A stretch of 64,000 nucleotides of DNA from Propioniciclava coleopterorum (lineage in GTDB: Bacteria > Actinomycetota > Actinomycetes > Propionibacteriales > Propionibacteriaceae): the NCBI RefSeq assembly GCF_011393335.1, contig NZ_CP049865.1, positions 744,001-808,000 of the forward strand. The letters run 5' to 3'. The stretch's first letter is position 1. Each line of letters starts with the position of its first letter. The notes under the pieces were generated by a model. It was not told the DNA's origin, did no database searches, and saw only the letters and a list, made by a program, of their open reading frames with translations. Below, piece after piece: positions 55,138 through 63,084 of the stretch. A program made the translations under genes and the position numbers.

Positions 55138-56057
55138 TCGTCCACCTTATCCGCGCACGTGGTCGGGATCCCCGCGAACAGGTCGTCCTCGGGCAGGGAG
55201 GAGGGCACGTGCGACTCGACGAGCTGGTAGTCCTCGGTCGGCCAGGCCTTCTGCTGCAGGGCGAGCGGCACCGCGAACCAGAAACCGTCCGGGTCGACCT
55301 GGGTGGCGTGCGCGCGCAGGGCGTCGTCGCGGACGCCGAAGTAGTCCGACGCCGGGATGAACGTGGTCAGCCGCTCCGCCTGCCGCGGGTCCTCGGGCCA
55401 GTTGCTCAGCCGCTCCCGGTAGGGCGACTCCAGCCCGTTCTCGTGCATCACCGCATCGAGGGCGACCGTGCGGGCGCGGTGGAAGTTCTGGTGGTAGTAG
55501 ACCTTGGGCACCTGCCAGGGCTCGCCCAGGACCGGCGACGCGGGCGCGTCCGCGGCGATCTCGAGGCCGCGCATCGTGACCTCGTGGGTCCGGATGTGGT
55601 CGGGGTGCGGGTAGCCGCCGTTCTCGTCGTACGTGACGACCACGTGCGGGCGGAACTCGCGGATGATCGCCGCCAGGTCGGTGGCGGCCTCGTCGAGGTC
55701 GGCCAGCGCGAAGCAGCCCTCGGGCAGCGGCGGCAGCGGGTCGCCCTCCGGCAGCCCCGAGTCGACGTAGCCGAGCCAGCGCTGCTGGACGCCGAGGATC
55801 TCGCGGGCGCGCGCCATCTCGGCGCGGCGCAGGTCGGCGATGTTGGCCACGTTCTCGGGGGTGTCCATCTTCGGGTTGAGGATGTCGCCGCGTTCGCCCC
55901 CGGTGGCCGTCACGACGAGCACCTGGACGCCCTCGGCGACGTACTTGGCCATGGTGGCCGCGCCCTTGCTCGACTCGTCGTCGGGGTGCGCGTGCACCGC
56001 CATCAGCCGCAGGGGGCGCCCCTCGGCGTCCACCCGGACCTGGGGAATCTCACACAT
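55119..56057 (-). CDS. mca: mycothiol S-conjugate amidase
   Basis: A 312-residue zinc amidase of the MshB/Mca family that cleaves mycothiol S-conjugates to a mercapturic acid and GlcN-inositol, a detoxification step. Metal motif AVHAHPDDESSKGAA near the N-terminus, TYDENGGYPHPDHIRTH and the Mca-type C-terminus (DYFGVRDDALRAHATQVDPD, FWFAVPLALQQKAWPTEDYQ) separate it from MshB. ATG 56057 is preferred because GGGGGAGA lies nine bases upstream; ATG 56066 is also open. It supports an actinobacterial, mycothiol-producing host. Confidence 0.93.
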   Translation of the reverse strand: MCEIPQVRVDAEGRPLRLMAVHAHPDDESSKGAATMAKYVAEGVQVLVVTATGGERGDILNPKMDTPENVANIADLRRAEMARAREILGVQQRWLGYVDSGLPEGDPLPPLPEGCFALADLDEAATDLAAIIREFRPHVVVTYDENGGYPHPDHIRTHEVTMRGLEIAADAPASPVLGEPWQVPKVYYHQNFHRARTVALDAVMHENGLESPYRERLSNWPEDPRQAERLTTFIPASDYFGVRDDALRAHATQVDPDGFWFAVPLALQQKAWPTEDYQLVESHVPSSLPEDDLFAGIPTTCADKVDEWYYTI

Positions 56058-56170
56058 GCGGGCCATTCTCCCCCGTCGCCCAAGCCCCGAGGCCCCCGTC
56101 TCGACCGCACGCCGGGCGCCGGTCGGCGCCGGCTCGCCGCGCGTGCGGCGGGAGCGGGCAGAATGGGAGC

Positions 56171-56578
56171 GTGACGACGCACACCGAGACCGACGCCGAA
56201 CGCATCGCCCGCCGCTACCCCGGCAGCCGGACGCCGCGGTGGCTGTGGCTGGTCGCGGTGGCCGCGATCCTGGCGGTCGGCGTCCCTTGGCTGATCTGGA
56301 CCGCCACGTACGGCGCCAACCCGGCGATCAGCGCCAAGATCGTCAGCTTCAGCGTCACGTCGGACCAGACGATCGACGTGCGCGTCACCACGCAGCGTCC
56401 CGACCCGGCCCGCCCCGCGGTGTGCACGCTGACCGCCCAGGCCGTCACCTACGACACCGTGGGCCAGTACGTCCTGGAACTGCCGCCGGGCTCGGAGGAA
56501 CTCGAGCACCACGACGTGACCATCCGCACGTTCAAGCGGCCCACGTCGGTCAAGATCGAGGGCTGCACCCCGCGCTGA
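56171..56578 (+). CDS. DUF4307 membrane protein
   Basis: A 135-residue protein with a short cytoplasmic N-terminus, one membrane helix (LWLVAVAAILAVGVPWLIWTA) and an extracytoplasmic beta-rich domain (SFSVTSDQTIDVRVTTQR; CTLTAQA; a final Cys in EGCTP). This matches DUF4307, always found between greA and mca in actinobacteria (Rv1081c). GTG 56171 appears leaderless, with CAGAAT ending six bases upstream. Function unknown. Confidence 0.85.
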   Translation: MTTHTETDAERIARRYPGSRTPRWLWLVAVAAILAVGVPWLIWTATYGANPAISAKIVSFSVTSDQTIDVRVTTQRPDPARPAVCTLTAQAVTYDTVGQYVLELPPGSEELEHHDVTIRTFKRPTSVKIEGCTPR

Positions 56579-56604
56579 TCGGCCCCCGTCTCTCACCCCA
56601 CTGG

Positions 56605-56610
56605 TAGGCT
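56605..56610 (+). promoter_or_regulatory. -10 TAGGCT of leaderless greA
   Basis: TAGGCT ends 6 nt before the greA ATG; no ribosome site is present. Confidence 0.55.
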
Positions 56611-56616
56611 TGTTCA

Positions 56617-57123
56617 ATGTCTGACACGCAAACATCCACCGTTTGGCTGACCCAGGAGGCCTACGACAAGCTCACGGGTGAGCTCGAGTTCCTCAAGGGC
56701 GAAGGGCGGTCCACGGTGTCGGCCAAGATCGCCCAGGCACGCGACGAAGGTGACCTCTCCGAGAACGGCGGCTACCACGCCGCGCGCGAGGAGCAGGGCC
56801 AGCAGGAGGCGCGCATCCGCCAGTTGGAGGCCATGCTCCGCGACGCGAAGATCGGCGAGGCGCCGGCGTCCAGCAAGAAGGTGGCCCCCGGCATGACCGT
56901 CACCATCGCCTACGACGACGACCCCGAAGACACCGACACGTTCCTGCTGGGCTCCCGCGAGCTGATCGGGGTGACCGACACCGCCGTGGAGGTCTTCAGC
57001 CCGCAGTCCCCCCTGGGCGCGGCGATCGTGGGCGCCAAGAAGGGCCAGAAGGTGTCCTACCAGGCCCCCACCGGCGCGACCATCCACGTCACGATCCTCG
57101 ACTTCGAGGTCTTCACCGGCTGA
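56617..57123 (+). CDS. greA: transcription elongation factor GreA
   Basis: A 168-residue factor that enters the secondary channel of RNA polymerase and stimulates cleavage of backtracked RNA. The N-terminal coiled coil (LTQEAYDKLTGELEFLKGEG ... KIAQARDEGDLSENGGYHAA) includes the tip acidic residues D-E in ARDEGDLSEN. The C-terminal FKBP-like domain ends with the SPLGAAIVGAKKGQKVSYQA motif. Leaderless ATG 56617, strong terminator behind. It is next to DUF4307 and mca as in mycobacteria. Confidence 0.96.
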   Translation: MSDTQTSTVWLTQEAYDKLTGELEFLKGEGRSTVSAKIAQARDEGDLSENGGYHAAREEQGQQEARIRQLEAMLRDAKIGEAPASSKKVAPGMTVTIAYDDDPEDTDTFLLGSRELIGVTDTAVEVFSPQSPLGAAIVGAKKGQKVSYQAPTGATIHVTILDFEVFTG

Positions 57124-57137
57124 TCCCCCGCACGCAC

Positions 57138-57171
57138 GACGCCCCGGTCACCCGCAGGTGACCGGGGCGTC
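57138..57171. terminator. perfect 15-bp terminator hairpin after greA
   Basis: GACGCCCCGGTCACC-CGCA-GGTGACCGGGGCGTC. It lies between the convergent greA and DUF2089 genes, 14 bp after greA, and may serve both. Confidence 0.8.
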
Positions 57172-57180
57172 GGTTCGTCT

Positions 57181-57690
57181 CTACAGCCGCGCCAGCAGAT
57201 CGGCGGCGACGTCGGGCGCCAGCGTCCCGGCCGCGACCTGGGCCAAGACCTGGTCCCGCACCGCGTCGCCCGCCTTGCCGGCGGTGGCGTCGGCGCTGGC
57301 CCGACCGGACCCCGCGCGCTCGCCCGGCGCGGGGCCGGACGCCGGACCGGCCTCCCGCGGCGCCTCGGCCTCCTCGGGGGCGTCCGCGCCGTCGCCGGGA
57401 CGCTCGGCCGCCTCGCCGGCCAGCCCCAGCCGCTCGAGCAGGTCGTTGAACCGGGCCCGCGCCGTCGGGTAGGAGACCCCGAGGTGCTTCTCGACCTCCT
57501 TGAGGTTGCCGCGCGAGGTCAGGAAGACCCGCAGCAGGTCCAGGTCGGCGTCGTTCAGCGCGCAGTAGGGGCAGGGCGCGAACGACCCGACGAGTTCGGT
57601 GCCGCAGCCCGGGCAGCCCAGCCGCGAGACGGCGAGATGCTCGCCGCAGACGGGGCAGTCGGCGGGGGCGCGGTGCAGGTGGGCGCTCAC
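57181..57690 (-). CDS. DUF2089-family protein (zinc-ribbon and HTH-like)
   Basis: A 169-residue protein. Three cysteine pairs (CPVCGE, CPGCGTE, CPYC) build N-terminal zinc ribbons, followed by a helix-turn-helix-like segment (LDLLRVFLTSRGNLKEVEKH, then LGVSYPTARARFNDLLERLG), as in DUF2089 regulators, then a low-complexity Ala/Glu/Gly tail and a final helix (VLAQVAAGTLAPDVAADLL). GTG 57690 overlaps the stop of the upstream gene by four bases. The pair looks like a regulator with its partner; it may bind DNA. Confidence 0.85.
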   Translation of the reverse strand: MSAHLHRAPADCPVCGEHLAVSRLGCPGCGTELVGSFAPCPYCALNDADLDLLRVFLTSRGNLKEVEKHLGVSYPTARARFNDLLERLGLAGEAAERPGDGADAPEEAEAPREAGPASGPAPGERAGSGRASADATAGKAGDAVRDQVLAQVAAGTLAPDVAADLLARL

Positions 57691-58472
57691 GCCTCCACCT
57701 TCTTCACGGTCGCGGTCCCCATGACCACCTCCAGGTCGAGGCGGGCTGCGCCGGCGCCGATCAGGTACTCGTCGACCTGCGCGCCCTCGTCGGGCCACAC
57801 CACGCGGCCGACCTGCGTCTGGGAGCGGATCGTCACCGACGAGCGCGGCGCCAGCGCGACGGTCAGCGAACCCGACTCGATCTTGAGCCGCGAGCGGCCG
57901 GTGTTGATGGGTCCCTCGACGGTGCCCGACCCGGCCTGCACCAGCGCGTCGGTGACCCGGCGCACCCCGGTGGCGGCCATGCCGCCCGCGGTGACGCGGA
58001 CGCGCCCCAGGAACGGGACGCCGGTCACGTTGAGGCTGCCCGCGGTGAGCTCGATGTCCACCTCGATGGCCGGGTTCACGCGGACCGTCAGGCCGCGCGC
58101 CAGCGTGATGCCGCGCAGGTCGTCCAGGCTCTTGGGCGGGTTGAGCAGGCTGAACCCCTCCAGCTTCGGCCCGAGTTCGCCGTCGGCGGCGACCTCCAGC
58201 ACCTCGCCCTGGCGGCGCAGCACGTGCTCGCCGGTGACGGACGCCGTGGCGACCGACTTGTCGCCGATGACGGTGACGCGGCGTCCGACGGCGCGGATCG
58301 CCACCCGCTCGGTGCCCTTCACGCCCGTGGGGCCCGACGGCTCGTCGTGGTCGTCGGACGCCGCAGCGCCCTCGTTCTTGCGCAGCGTCTCGATGCGGCG
58401 CGCCGCCTCGGCGGAGTCGATGTTCCCGGCGGCGAGGTCCGCGAGGATCGAGGAAAGATCAGGCTCACTCAT
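57687..58472 (-). CDS. DUF4097-like beta-repeat protein (partner of DUF2089)
   Basis: A 261-residue protein. A short N-terminal helical region resembles a SHOCT/DUF2089-C-like dimer element (ILADLAAGNIDSAEAARRIE). The remainder is repetitive beta strand (VTVIGDKSVATASVTGEHVL, LTVRVNPAIEVDIELTAGSL, SGSLTVALAPRSSVTI), the pattern of DUF4097 putative adhesins or polymerising beta-helix proteins. It has no signal peptide, so a cytoplasmic role is likely. Leaderless ATG 58472 with TACCAT seven bases upstream, placed just beyond the terminator of the AI-2E transporter gene. Confidence 0.8.
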   Translation of the reverse strand: MSEPDLSSILADLAAGNIDSAEAARRIETLRKNEGAAASDDHDEPSGPTGVKGTERVAIRAVGRRVTVIGDKSVATASVTGEHVLRRQGEVLEVAADGELGPKLEGFSLLNPPKSLDDLRGITLARGLTVRVNPAIEVDIELTAGSLNVTGVPFLGRVRVTAGGMAATGVRRVTDALVQAGSGTVEGPINTGRSRLKIESGSLTVALAPRSSVTIRSQTQVGRVVWPDEGAQVDEYLIGAGAARLDLEVVMGTATVKKVEA

Positions 58473-58485
58473 GCAATGAATGGTA

Positions 58486-58516
58486 AGCGCCCCTTACCAG
58501 ATTGGTAAGGGGCGCT
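58486..58516 (-). terminator. 14-bp perfect inverted repeat, terminator of the transporter gene
   Basis: AGCGCCCCTTACCA-GAT-TGGTAAGGGGCGCT. It lies 23 bp past the AI-2E stop and ends one base before the -10 (TACCAT, 58485-58480) of the next minus-strand gene, so terminator and promoter abut. A repressor site is an alternative reading. Confidence 0.65.
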
Positions 58517-58538
58517 CGACCCTGATGCGGCCCTGATC

Positions 58539-59738
58539 TCAGGTCGCGGCCGGGGCCTCCGGCGGCGTCGCGGCCCCCTCCGGAGGCAGCGGGTCGGCGT
58601 CGTCGGAGTCGGGGCCGCCCGACGACCCGGACCCCCGCAGCGACCCGACGAAGGCGACCGAGAACGCCAGGAGCGGGATGGCCAGCAGCGCCCCGAGGAT
58701 GCCGCTGACGATGCCGCCGGCGGTGATGCCGACCAGCACGGCCAGCGGGTGCACGTTGACGGCCTTGCCCATGACGAGCGGCTGCAGGAAGTTGCCCTCC
58801 AACTGCATGACCGCGATGACGGCTCCGAGCATGATCAGCGCGCTGACCCAGCCGTGGGTCACCAGCGCGAGCGCCACCGCGACCGCGCCGGCCAGCACCG
58901 CGCCGACGATCGGGATGAACGACAGGAAGAACGTCAGCGCGAACAACGCGCCCACCAGCGGCACCCCCAGCAGGTACGCGGCCAGGGCGACGCCCGCGGC
59001 GTCCACGGCGGCCACGATGACGGCCGAGCGCATGTAGGCGACCAGCGACCCCCAGCCGCGCAGGGCCGCGGCGTCGACCTGGGTGCGGTACGCGCGCGGC
59101 ACCAGCAGGTTGACCGCGCTGGAGAAGATGAGCCGCCCCTGGAAGGCGAAGAAGAACGCGGCGACCAGGGCCGTTGCCATGCCCGCGAAGAAGCTGCCGA
59201 ACGCGGCGCCCACCGACGCCGCCGTCCCCGCGAGCGCGCTCGCCTGGGTCTGCAGCCACGCCAGGCCCTCGTTCAGCCATCCGGTCAGCCGATCGCTGTC
59301 GATGTTGAACGGCAGGGTGCCCAGCCAGGCGAGGAAGGTGTTGAAGCCCGCCGAGGTCTGCTGGATCAGGCTGGGCAGTTCGCCGGCGACCTGCTGGCCC
59401 ACGAACGTGAGCAGGCCGGCGACCACGAGCAGCAACAGCAGCAGCGCCGTGAGCGCGGCGAGCGCGGGGTGCCAGCCCCAGCGCCGCAGCCGGTCCGCGA
59501 TCGGGAACAGCATGGCGGCCAGCAGGGTGGCGATCGCGAGCGGCACCGACAGCATCGAGAAGTAGGACAGCGTCATGAACAGCCCCACCACGAACACGCC
59601 CAGCACCAGGAACCGGAGGGCGTAGCCCGCCGCGATGGTGAGGCCGCGGGGGACGTCCGGCTCCAGCGGGACGCGCGGCTCGGGCTGCTCCAGCGTCACC
59701 AGGACGGGCACCGGGGCCGGGGGCGGAGGCGGGTTCAA
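58539..59738 (-). CDS. AI-2E family transporter (PF01594)
   Basis: A 399-residue membrane protein with about eight hydrophobic segments. Family hallmarks: an amphipathic central region (LPSLIQQTSAGFNTFLAWLG), AYMRSAVIVAAVDAAGVAL, FFLSFIPIVGAVLAG, and LEGNFLQPLVMGKAVNVHPL near the C-terminus. Members export AI-2 or act as Na+/H+ antiporters. TTG 59738 is the first start in this frame, with GGAGG six bases upstream; a 15-codon ORF from ATG 59782 ends on the same TTGA. Alternatively one missing base at G5 59740-59744 would extend the protein to GTG 59791, which has a better GGAAGGAG site. Confidence 0.87.
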   Translation of the reverse strand: MNPPPPPAPVPVLVTLEQPEPRVPLEPDVPRGLTIAAGYALRFLVLGVFVVGLFMTLSYFSMLSVPLAIATLLAAMLFPIADRLRRWGWHPALAALTALLLLLLVVAGLLTFVGQQVAGELPSLIQQTSAGFNTFLAWLGTLPFNIDSDRLTGWLNEGLAWLQTQASALAGTAASVGAAFGSFFAGMATALVAAFFFAFQGRLIFSSAVNLLVPRAYRTQVDAAALRGWGSLVAYMRSAVIVAAVDAAGVALAAYLLGVPLVGALFALTFFLSFIPIVGAVLAGAVAVALALVTHGWVSALIMLGAVIAVMQLEGNFLQPLVMGKAVNVHPLAVLVGITAGGIVSGILGALLAIPLLAFSVAFVGSLRGSGSSGGPDSDDADPLPPEGAATPPEAPAAT

Positions 59739-59837
59739 CGGGGGCCTCCGCTCGGGGCGAGCAGGCGGGCGAGGGCGTTCATCAAGGACACGGCAGGGCT
59801 CCTTCCACCGCGGTCAGCCTAGCGGCAGGCGTCCCGC

Positions 59838-59843
59838 TAGCCT
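59838..59843 (+). promoter_or_regulatory. -10 TAGCCT of leaderless ung
   Basis: TAGCCT ends 6 nt before the GTG start; no ribosome site is present. Confidence 0.5.
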
Positions 59844-59849
59844 GAGCCG

Positions 59850-60533
59850 GTGACCGCGCGCCCCCTGACCGAACTCGTGGCCCCCGACTGGGCCCACGCC
59901 CTGGCGCCCGTCGCCGACGACGTCGCCCGCATGGGCGCCTTCCTGCGCGAGGAGATCGCGGCCGGCCGCCCGTACCTGCCGGCCGGGGACCAGGTGCTGC
60001 GGGCGTTCTCGCGGCCGCTCGCCGACGTCCGCGTCCTGATCGTGGGCCAGGACCCCTACCCGACGCCGGGGCATCCCGTGGGGTTGTCGTTCTCGGTGGC
60101 CCCCGACGTCCGGCCGCTGCCCCGCTCGCTGCAGAACATCTACGCCGAACTGCAGGCCGACCTCGGCATCGCCCCGGCCGCCCACGGCGACCTGTCGGCG
60201 TGGTTCGACCGCGGCGTCCTGCTGCTGAACCGGTGCCTGACGGTGCGGCCCGGCGCGGCGGCGTCCCATCGCGGCAAGGGCTGGGAGCCGGTGACCGACC
60301 GCGCCATCGACGCCCTGGTGGCGCGCGGCGGCCCGCTCGTGGCGATCCTGTGGGGCCGCGACGCCCAGTCCCTGACGCCGCGGCTCGGCGGCGTCCCGAT
60401 CATCGCCTCGGCGCACCCCTCGCCGCTGTCGGCGCGCTCGGGGTTCTTCGGTTCCCGGCCGTTCAGCCGGGCCGACGCGGCGCTGGTCGCCCAGGGCGGC
60501 GAGCCGCTGGACTGGTCGCTGCCGCCCGCCTGA
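59850..60533 (+). CDS. ung: uracil-DNA glycosylase (family 1)
   Basis: A 227-residue base-excision repair enzyme that removes uracil from DNA. The water-activating loop GQDPYP (D68) and the minor-groove loop HPSPLSA are exact family-1 motifs; [20 protein letters not shown] carries the uracil-recognition Asn. GTG 59850 is leaderless. It diverges from the AI-2E gene and ends before a hairpin and the terC promoter. Confidence 0.95.
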   Translation: MTARPLTELVAPDWAHALAPVADDVARMGAFLREEIAAGRPYLPAGDQVLRAFSRPLADVRVLIVGQDPYPTPGHPVGLSFSVAPDVRPLPRSLQNIYAELQADLGIAPAAHGDLSAWFDRGVLLLNRCLTVRPGAAASHRGKGWEPVTDRAIDALVARGGPLVAILWGRDAQSLTPRLGGVPIIASAHPSPLSARSGFFGSRPFSRADAALVAQGGEPLDWSLPPA

Positions 60534-60555
60534 GCCCCGACGGCGAGCCTGCCGG

Positions 60556-60582
60556 GTGGCCCCCGTTCAGTTCGGGGGGCAC
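60556..60582 (+). terminator. hairpin after ung
   Basis: GTGGCCCCCG, loop TTCAGTT, CGGGGGGCAC: 9 pairs with one G-G mismatch, 23 bp after ung and just before the terC -10. Confidence 0.5.
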
Positions 60583-60589
60583 TCACCAT

Positions 60590-60698
60590 TACACTGAGCG
60601 GGTCACGCCCCCTCGGGGGCGCTTTCCCGGCGCGCGTCTGGGTCGTTCGATCCGGTTGTCCGCGTCGCAGCCAAACGTAACTGCCGAAAGGGCACTTC
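60590..60698 (+). promoter_or_regulatory. terC promoter and about 100-nt leader with hairpin
   Basis: TACACT (60590-60595) is a -10 candidate, so the transcript should start near 60602 and carry a leader of about 97 nt. It opens with a stable hairpin (CGCCCCC-TC-GGGGGCG, 60606-60621). TerC genes are often behind a manganese (yybP-ykoY) riboswitch, but I cannot find that motif here. Confidence 0.4.
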
Positions 60699-62015
60699 AT
60701 GGGAGTATCCCCCACCCAGTGGATCATCACGGCGGTCGTGATCCTCGGTCTTCTCGCCTTCGACTTCTTCTTCCATGTCCGCAAGGCGCACATCCCGACG
60801 ATCAAGGAGTCGGCGACGTGGACCAGCATCTACGTGTCGATCGCCATCATGTTCGGCGTGTTCGTCTGGCTCACGATGGGCCAGAAGTCCGGCATCGAGT
60901 ACTACGCCGGCTACATCACCGAGTTGTCGCTGTCGGTGGACAACCTGTTCGTGTTCCTCATCATCATGGCCAGCTTCAAGGTGCCGCGCGCCGACCAGCA
61001 GAAGGTCCTGATGTTCGGCATCGTCGTGTCGCTGATCTTCCGCACCGGGTTCATCTTCCTGGGCGCCGTGCTCATCAACAGCTTCGCGTGGGTGTTCTAC
61101 ATCTTCGGCGTCATCCTGCTGATCACGGCCGGGAACCTGCTCAAGCCGGAGAAGGACGAGGACGACGAGGACTCCTCGGAGGCCAACAACTTCATCATCA
61201 AGCTGGCCAAGCGCTTCATGCACACCACCGACTACTACGACGGTGACAAGCTCTTCACGATGGAGAACGGCCGCAAGGCCATGACCCCGATGCTGCTGGT
61301 CATGATCGCCATCGGCGGCACCGACGTGATGTTCGCGCTCGACTCGATCCCCGCGATCTTCGGCCTGACCCAGAACACCTACATCGTGTTCACCGCGGTC
61401 GCGTTCTCGCTGCTGGGCCTGCGCCAGCTCTACTTCCTGATCGACGGCCTGCTGGACCGCCTGATCTACCTCAAGTACGGCCTCGCCGTCATCCTGGGCT
61501 TCATCGGCGTCAAGCTGATCCTGCACGCCCTGCACGAGAACAACGTGCCGTTCATCAACGGCGGCCAGCCCGTGTCCGTCGTGGAGGTCACCACCGAGCT
61601 CAGCCTCGCGGTCATCCTCGTGACGCTGCTGGTGGTCATCGTGATGTCGCTGATGTCCCCCAAGGGCCGGGCGCTCACCACGATCAAGAACACCCGCCGG
61701 CACGCCAAGCAGTACCTCGACACCGGCTTCGAGGCCGACCCGGTCATCCGCGACAAGAACTACCGCGCGCTGATCGCCGAGGAGCAGACCCTGCTCGGGC
61801 TGCCGGAGAAGCACCGGGAGCTCATCCACGACGAGGACGAACTGCTCGACCTCCTCGACGAGGCGCACGCCACGCACGAGCGCTACGTGGCCGAGAACCC
61901 GGAGCGGTTCACCGACGGTGACCCGATGAGCGGAAAGCCGCGGATCGACACCGACGCCTACCGGCGCGCGATGGAGAATCCCGACGCGTTCGAGGGCCAC
62001 GATCACGAGGACTGA
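60699..62015 (+). CDS. TerC-family integral membrane protein
   Basis: A 438-residue TerC/Alx protein with about nine membrane helices. The conserved acidic motifs are present: ELSLSVDNLFVFL (first copy) and GGTDVMFALDSIPAIFGLTQ (second copy), whose Asp/Asn residues probably coordinate metal. A charged cytoplasmic loop (EKDEDDEDSSEANN) and a long acidic C-tail ending GHDHED are additions. Relatives export manganese or assist metalation of exported proteins. ATG 60699 follows GAAAGGGC. The stop is followed by a clear terminator. Confidence 0.92.
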   Translation: MGVSPTQWIITAVVILGLLAFDFFFHVRKAHIPTIKESATWTSIYVSIAIMFGVFVWLTMGQKSGIEYYAGYITELSLSVDNLFVFLIIMASFKVPRADQQKVLMFGIVVSLIFRTGFIFLGAVLINSFAWVFYIFGVILLITAGNLLKPEKDEDDEDSSEANNFIIKLAKRFMHTTDYYDGDKLFTMENGRKAMTPMLLVMIAIGGTDVMFALDSIPAIFGLTQNTYIVFTAVAFSLLGLRQLYFLIDGLLDRLIYLKYGLAVILGFIGVKLILHALHENNVPFINGGQPVSVVEVTTELSLAVILVTLLVVIVMSLMSPKGRALTTIKNTRRHAKQYLDTGFEADPVIRDKNYRALIAEEQTLLGLPEKHRELIHDEDELLDLLDEAHATHERYVAENPERFTDGDPMSGKPRIDTDAYRRAMENPDAFEGHDHED

Positions 62016-62029
62016 TCGGCTCTGAAACT

Positions 62030-62066
62030 GAACGGCCCCGGCGCTTCCCAGCGACCGGGGCCGTTC
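62030..62066 (+). terminator. terminator hairpin after terC
   Basis: GAACGGCCCCGG, a 13-nt loop, CCGGGGCCGTTC: a 12-bp perfect stem 14 bp past the stop. Confidence 0.78.
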
Positions 62067-62144
62067 GGCGTCCTGGCGTCGGATTCGCCGGTAGATTGCA
62101 CGGGACATGCGGTACCGCCCGCCCCGACCAGGAGGCCCAGCATC

Positions 62145-63068
62145 ATGAGGCGCGTTCTACTCACGGCCGCGAAGATCCCCGCGATCCGGAACCTGTCCGT
62201 CCGGCTGCCGCCGATCCGGCGCATGGTCGACCGGTTCGTGGCGGGTGAGACCCCCGAGGCCGCCCTGGACGCCGTCGCCCGCATCGCCGCCACCGGACGC
62301 GTCGCCACCATCGACCACCTCGGCGAGGACACCACCACGCAGGCCGCCGCCCTGGCCGCCACCGACGCGAACCTGCGGCTCATCTCGCTGATCGCGGAGC
62401 GCGGGCTGGCCGAGGTCGCCGAGCTGTCGCTGAAGGCGAGCGCGATCGGCCAGGCGCTGCCCGGCGGGCACGCACTGGCCCAGGAGAACGCCGAGCGCAT
62501 CATCGCCGCGGCGCACGAGGCGGGCACCCGCGTCACCATCGACATGGAGGACCACACCACCACCGACGCGACGCTGGCGCTGGTCCAGGAGTTGCGCGAG
62601 GAGTTCCCCGACACCGGGACGGTGCTGCAGGCGATGCTGCACCGCACCCCCTCCGACGCCGAGCGCTGGGCCCACCCGGGCTCGCGCATCCGGTTGTGCA
62701 AGGGCGCCTACAACGAGCCCGCGTCGGTCGCCCACACCGACAAGCGGGCGATCAACGCCAGCTACGTCGCCTGCCTGCACCGGCTGATCGACGGCGGCGC
62801 GCACCCGATGGTCGCCACGCACGATCCGGCGCTGATCCAGGCCGCGCTCGACCTGCTCGCCGAGGCCGGGCGGCCCGCCGACAGCTACGAGTTCCAGATG
62901 CTGTACGGTATCCGCCCCACCGAGCAGCAGCGGCTCGCGGACGCCGGGCACACGGTGCGGGTGTACGTCCCCTACGGCACCGACTGGTACGGCTACTTCA
63001 TGCGCCGGCTCGCCGAGAAGCCGGCCAACCTCGCCCTGCTCGGCCGCGCGCTGATCGGCCGGGGCTAG
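62145..63068 (+). CDS. proline dehydrogenase
   Basis: A 307-residue FAD-dependent PRODH that oxidises proline to pyrroline-5-carboxylate, the first step of proline catabolism. The monofunctional short form is supported by IRLCKGAYNEP (active-site Lys/Tyr), FQMLYGIRPTEQQRL and VYVPYGTDWYGYFMRRLAEK, the last supplying the paired arginines for proline carboxylate. ATG 62145 has AGGAGGC upstream. The partner P5C dehydrogenase is not in this window. Confidence 0.93.
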   Translation: MRRVLLTAAKIPAIRNLSVRLPPIRRMVDRFVAGETPEAALDAVARIAATGRVATIDHLGEDTTTQAAALAATDANLRLISLIAERGLAEVAELSLKASAIGQALPGGHALAQENAERIIAAAHEAGTRVTIDMEDHTTTDATLALVQELREEFPDTGTVLQAMLHRTPSDAERWAHPGSRIRLCKGAYNEPASVAHTDKRAINASYVACLHRLIDGGAHPMVATHDPALIQAALDLLAEAGRPADSYEFQMLYGIRPTEQQRLADAGHTVRVYVPYGTDWYGYFMRRLAEKPANLALLGRALIGRG

Positions 63069-63084
63069 CGCGCCGGCGCGCCCG

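Noticed and set aside
63068-63081. GCGCGCCGGCGCGC as a specific regulatory site
   Set aside because: It sits in the 16-bp gap between two convergent stop codons and is more simply a shared termination palindrome.
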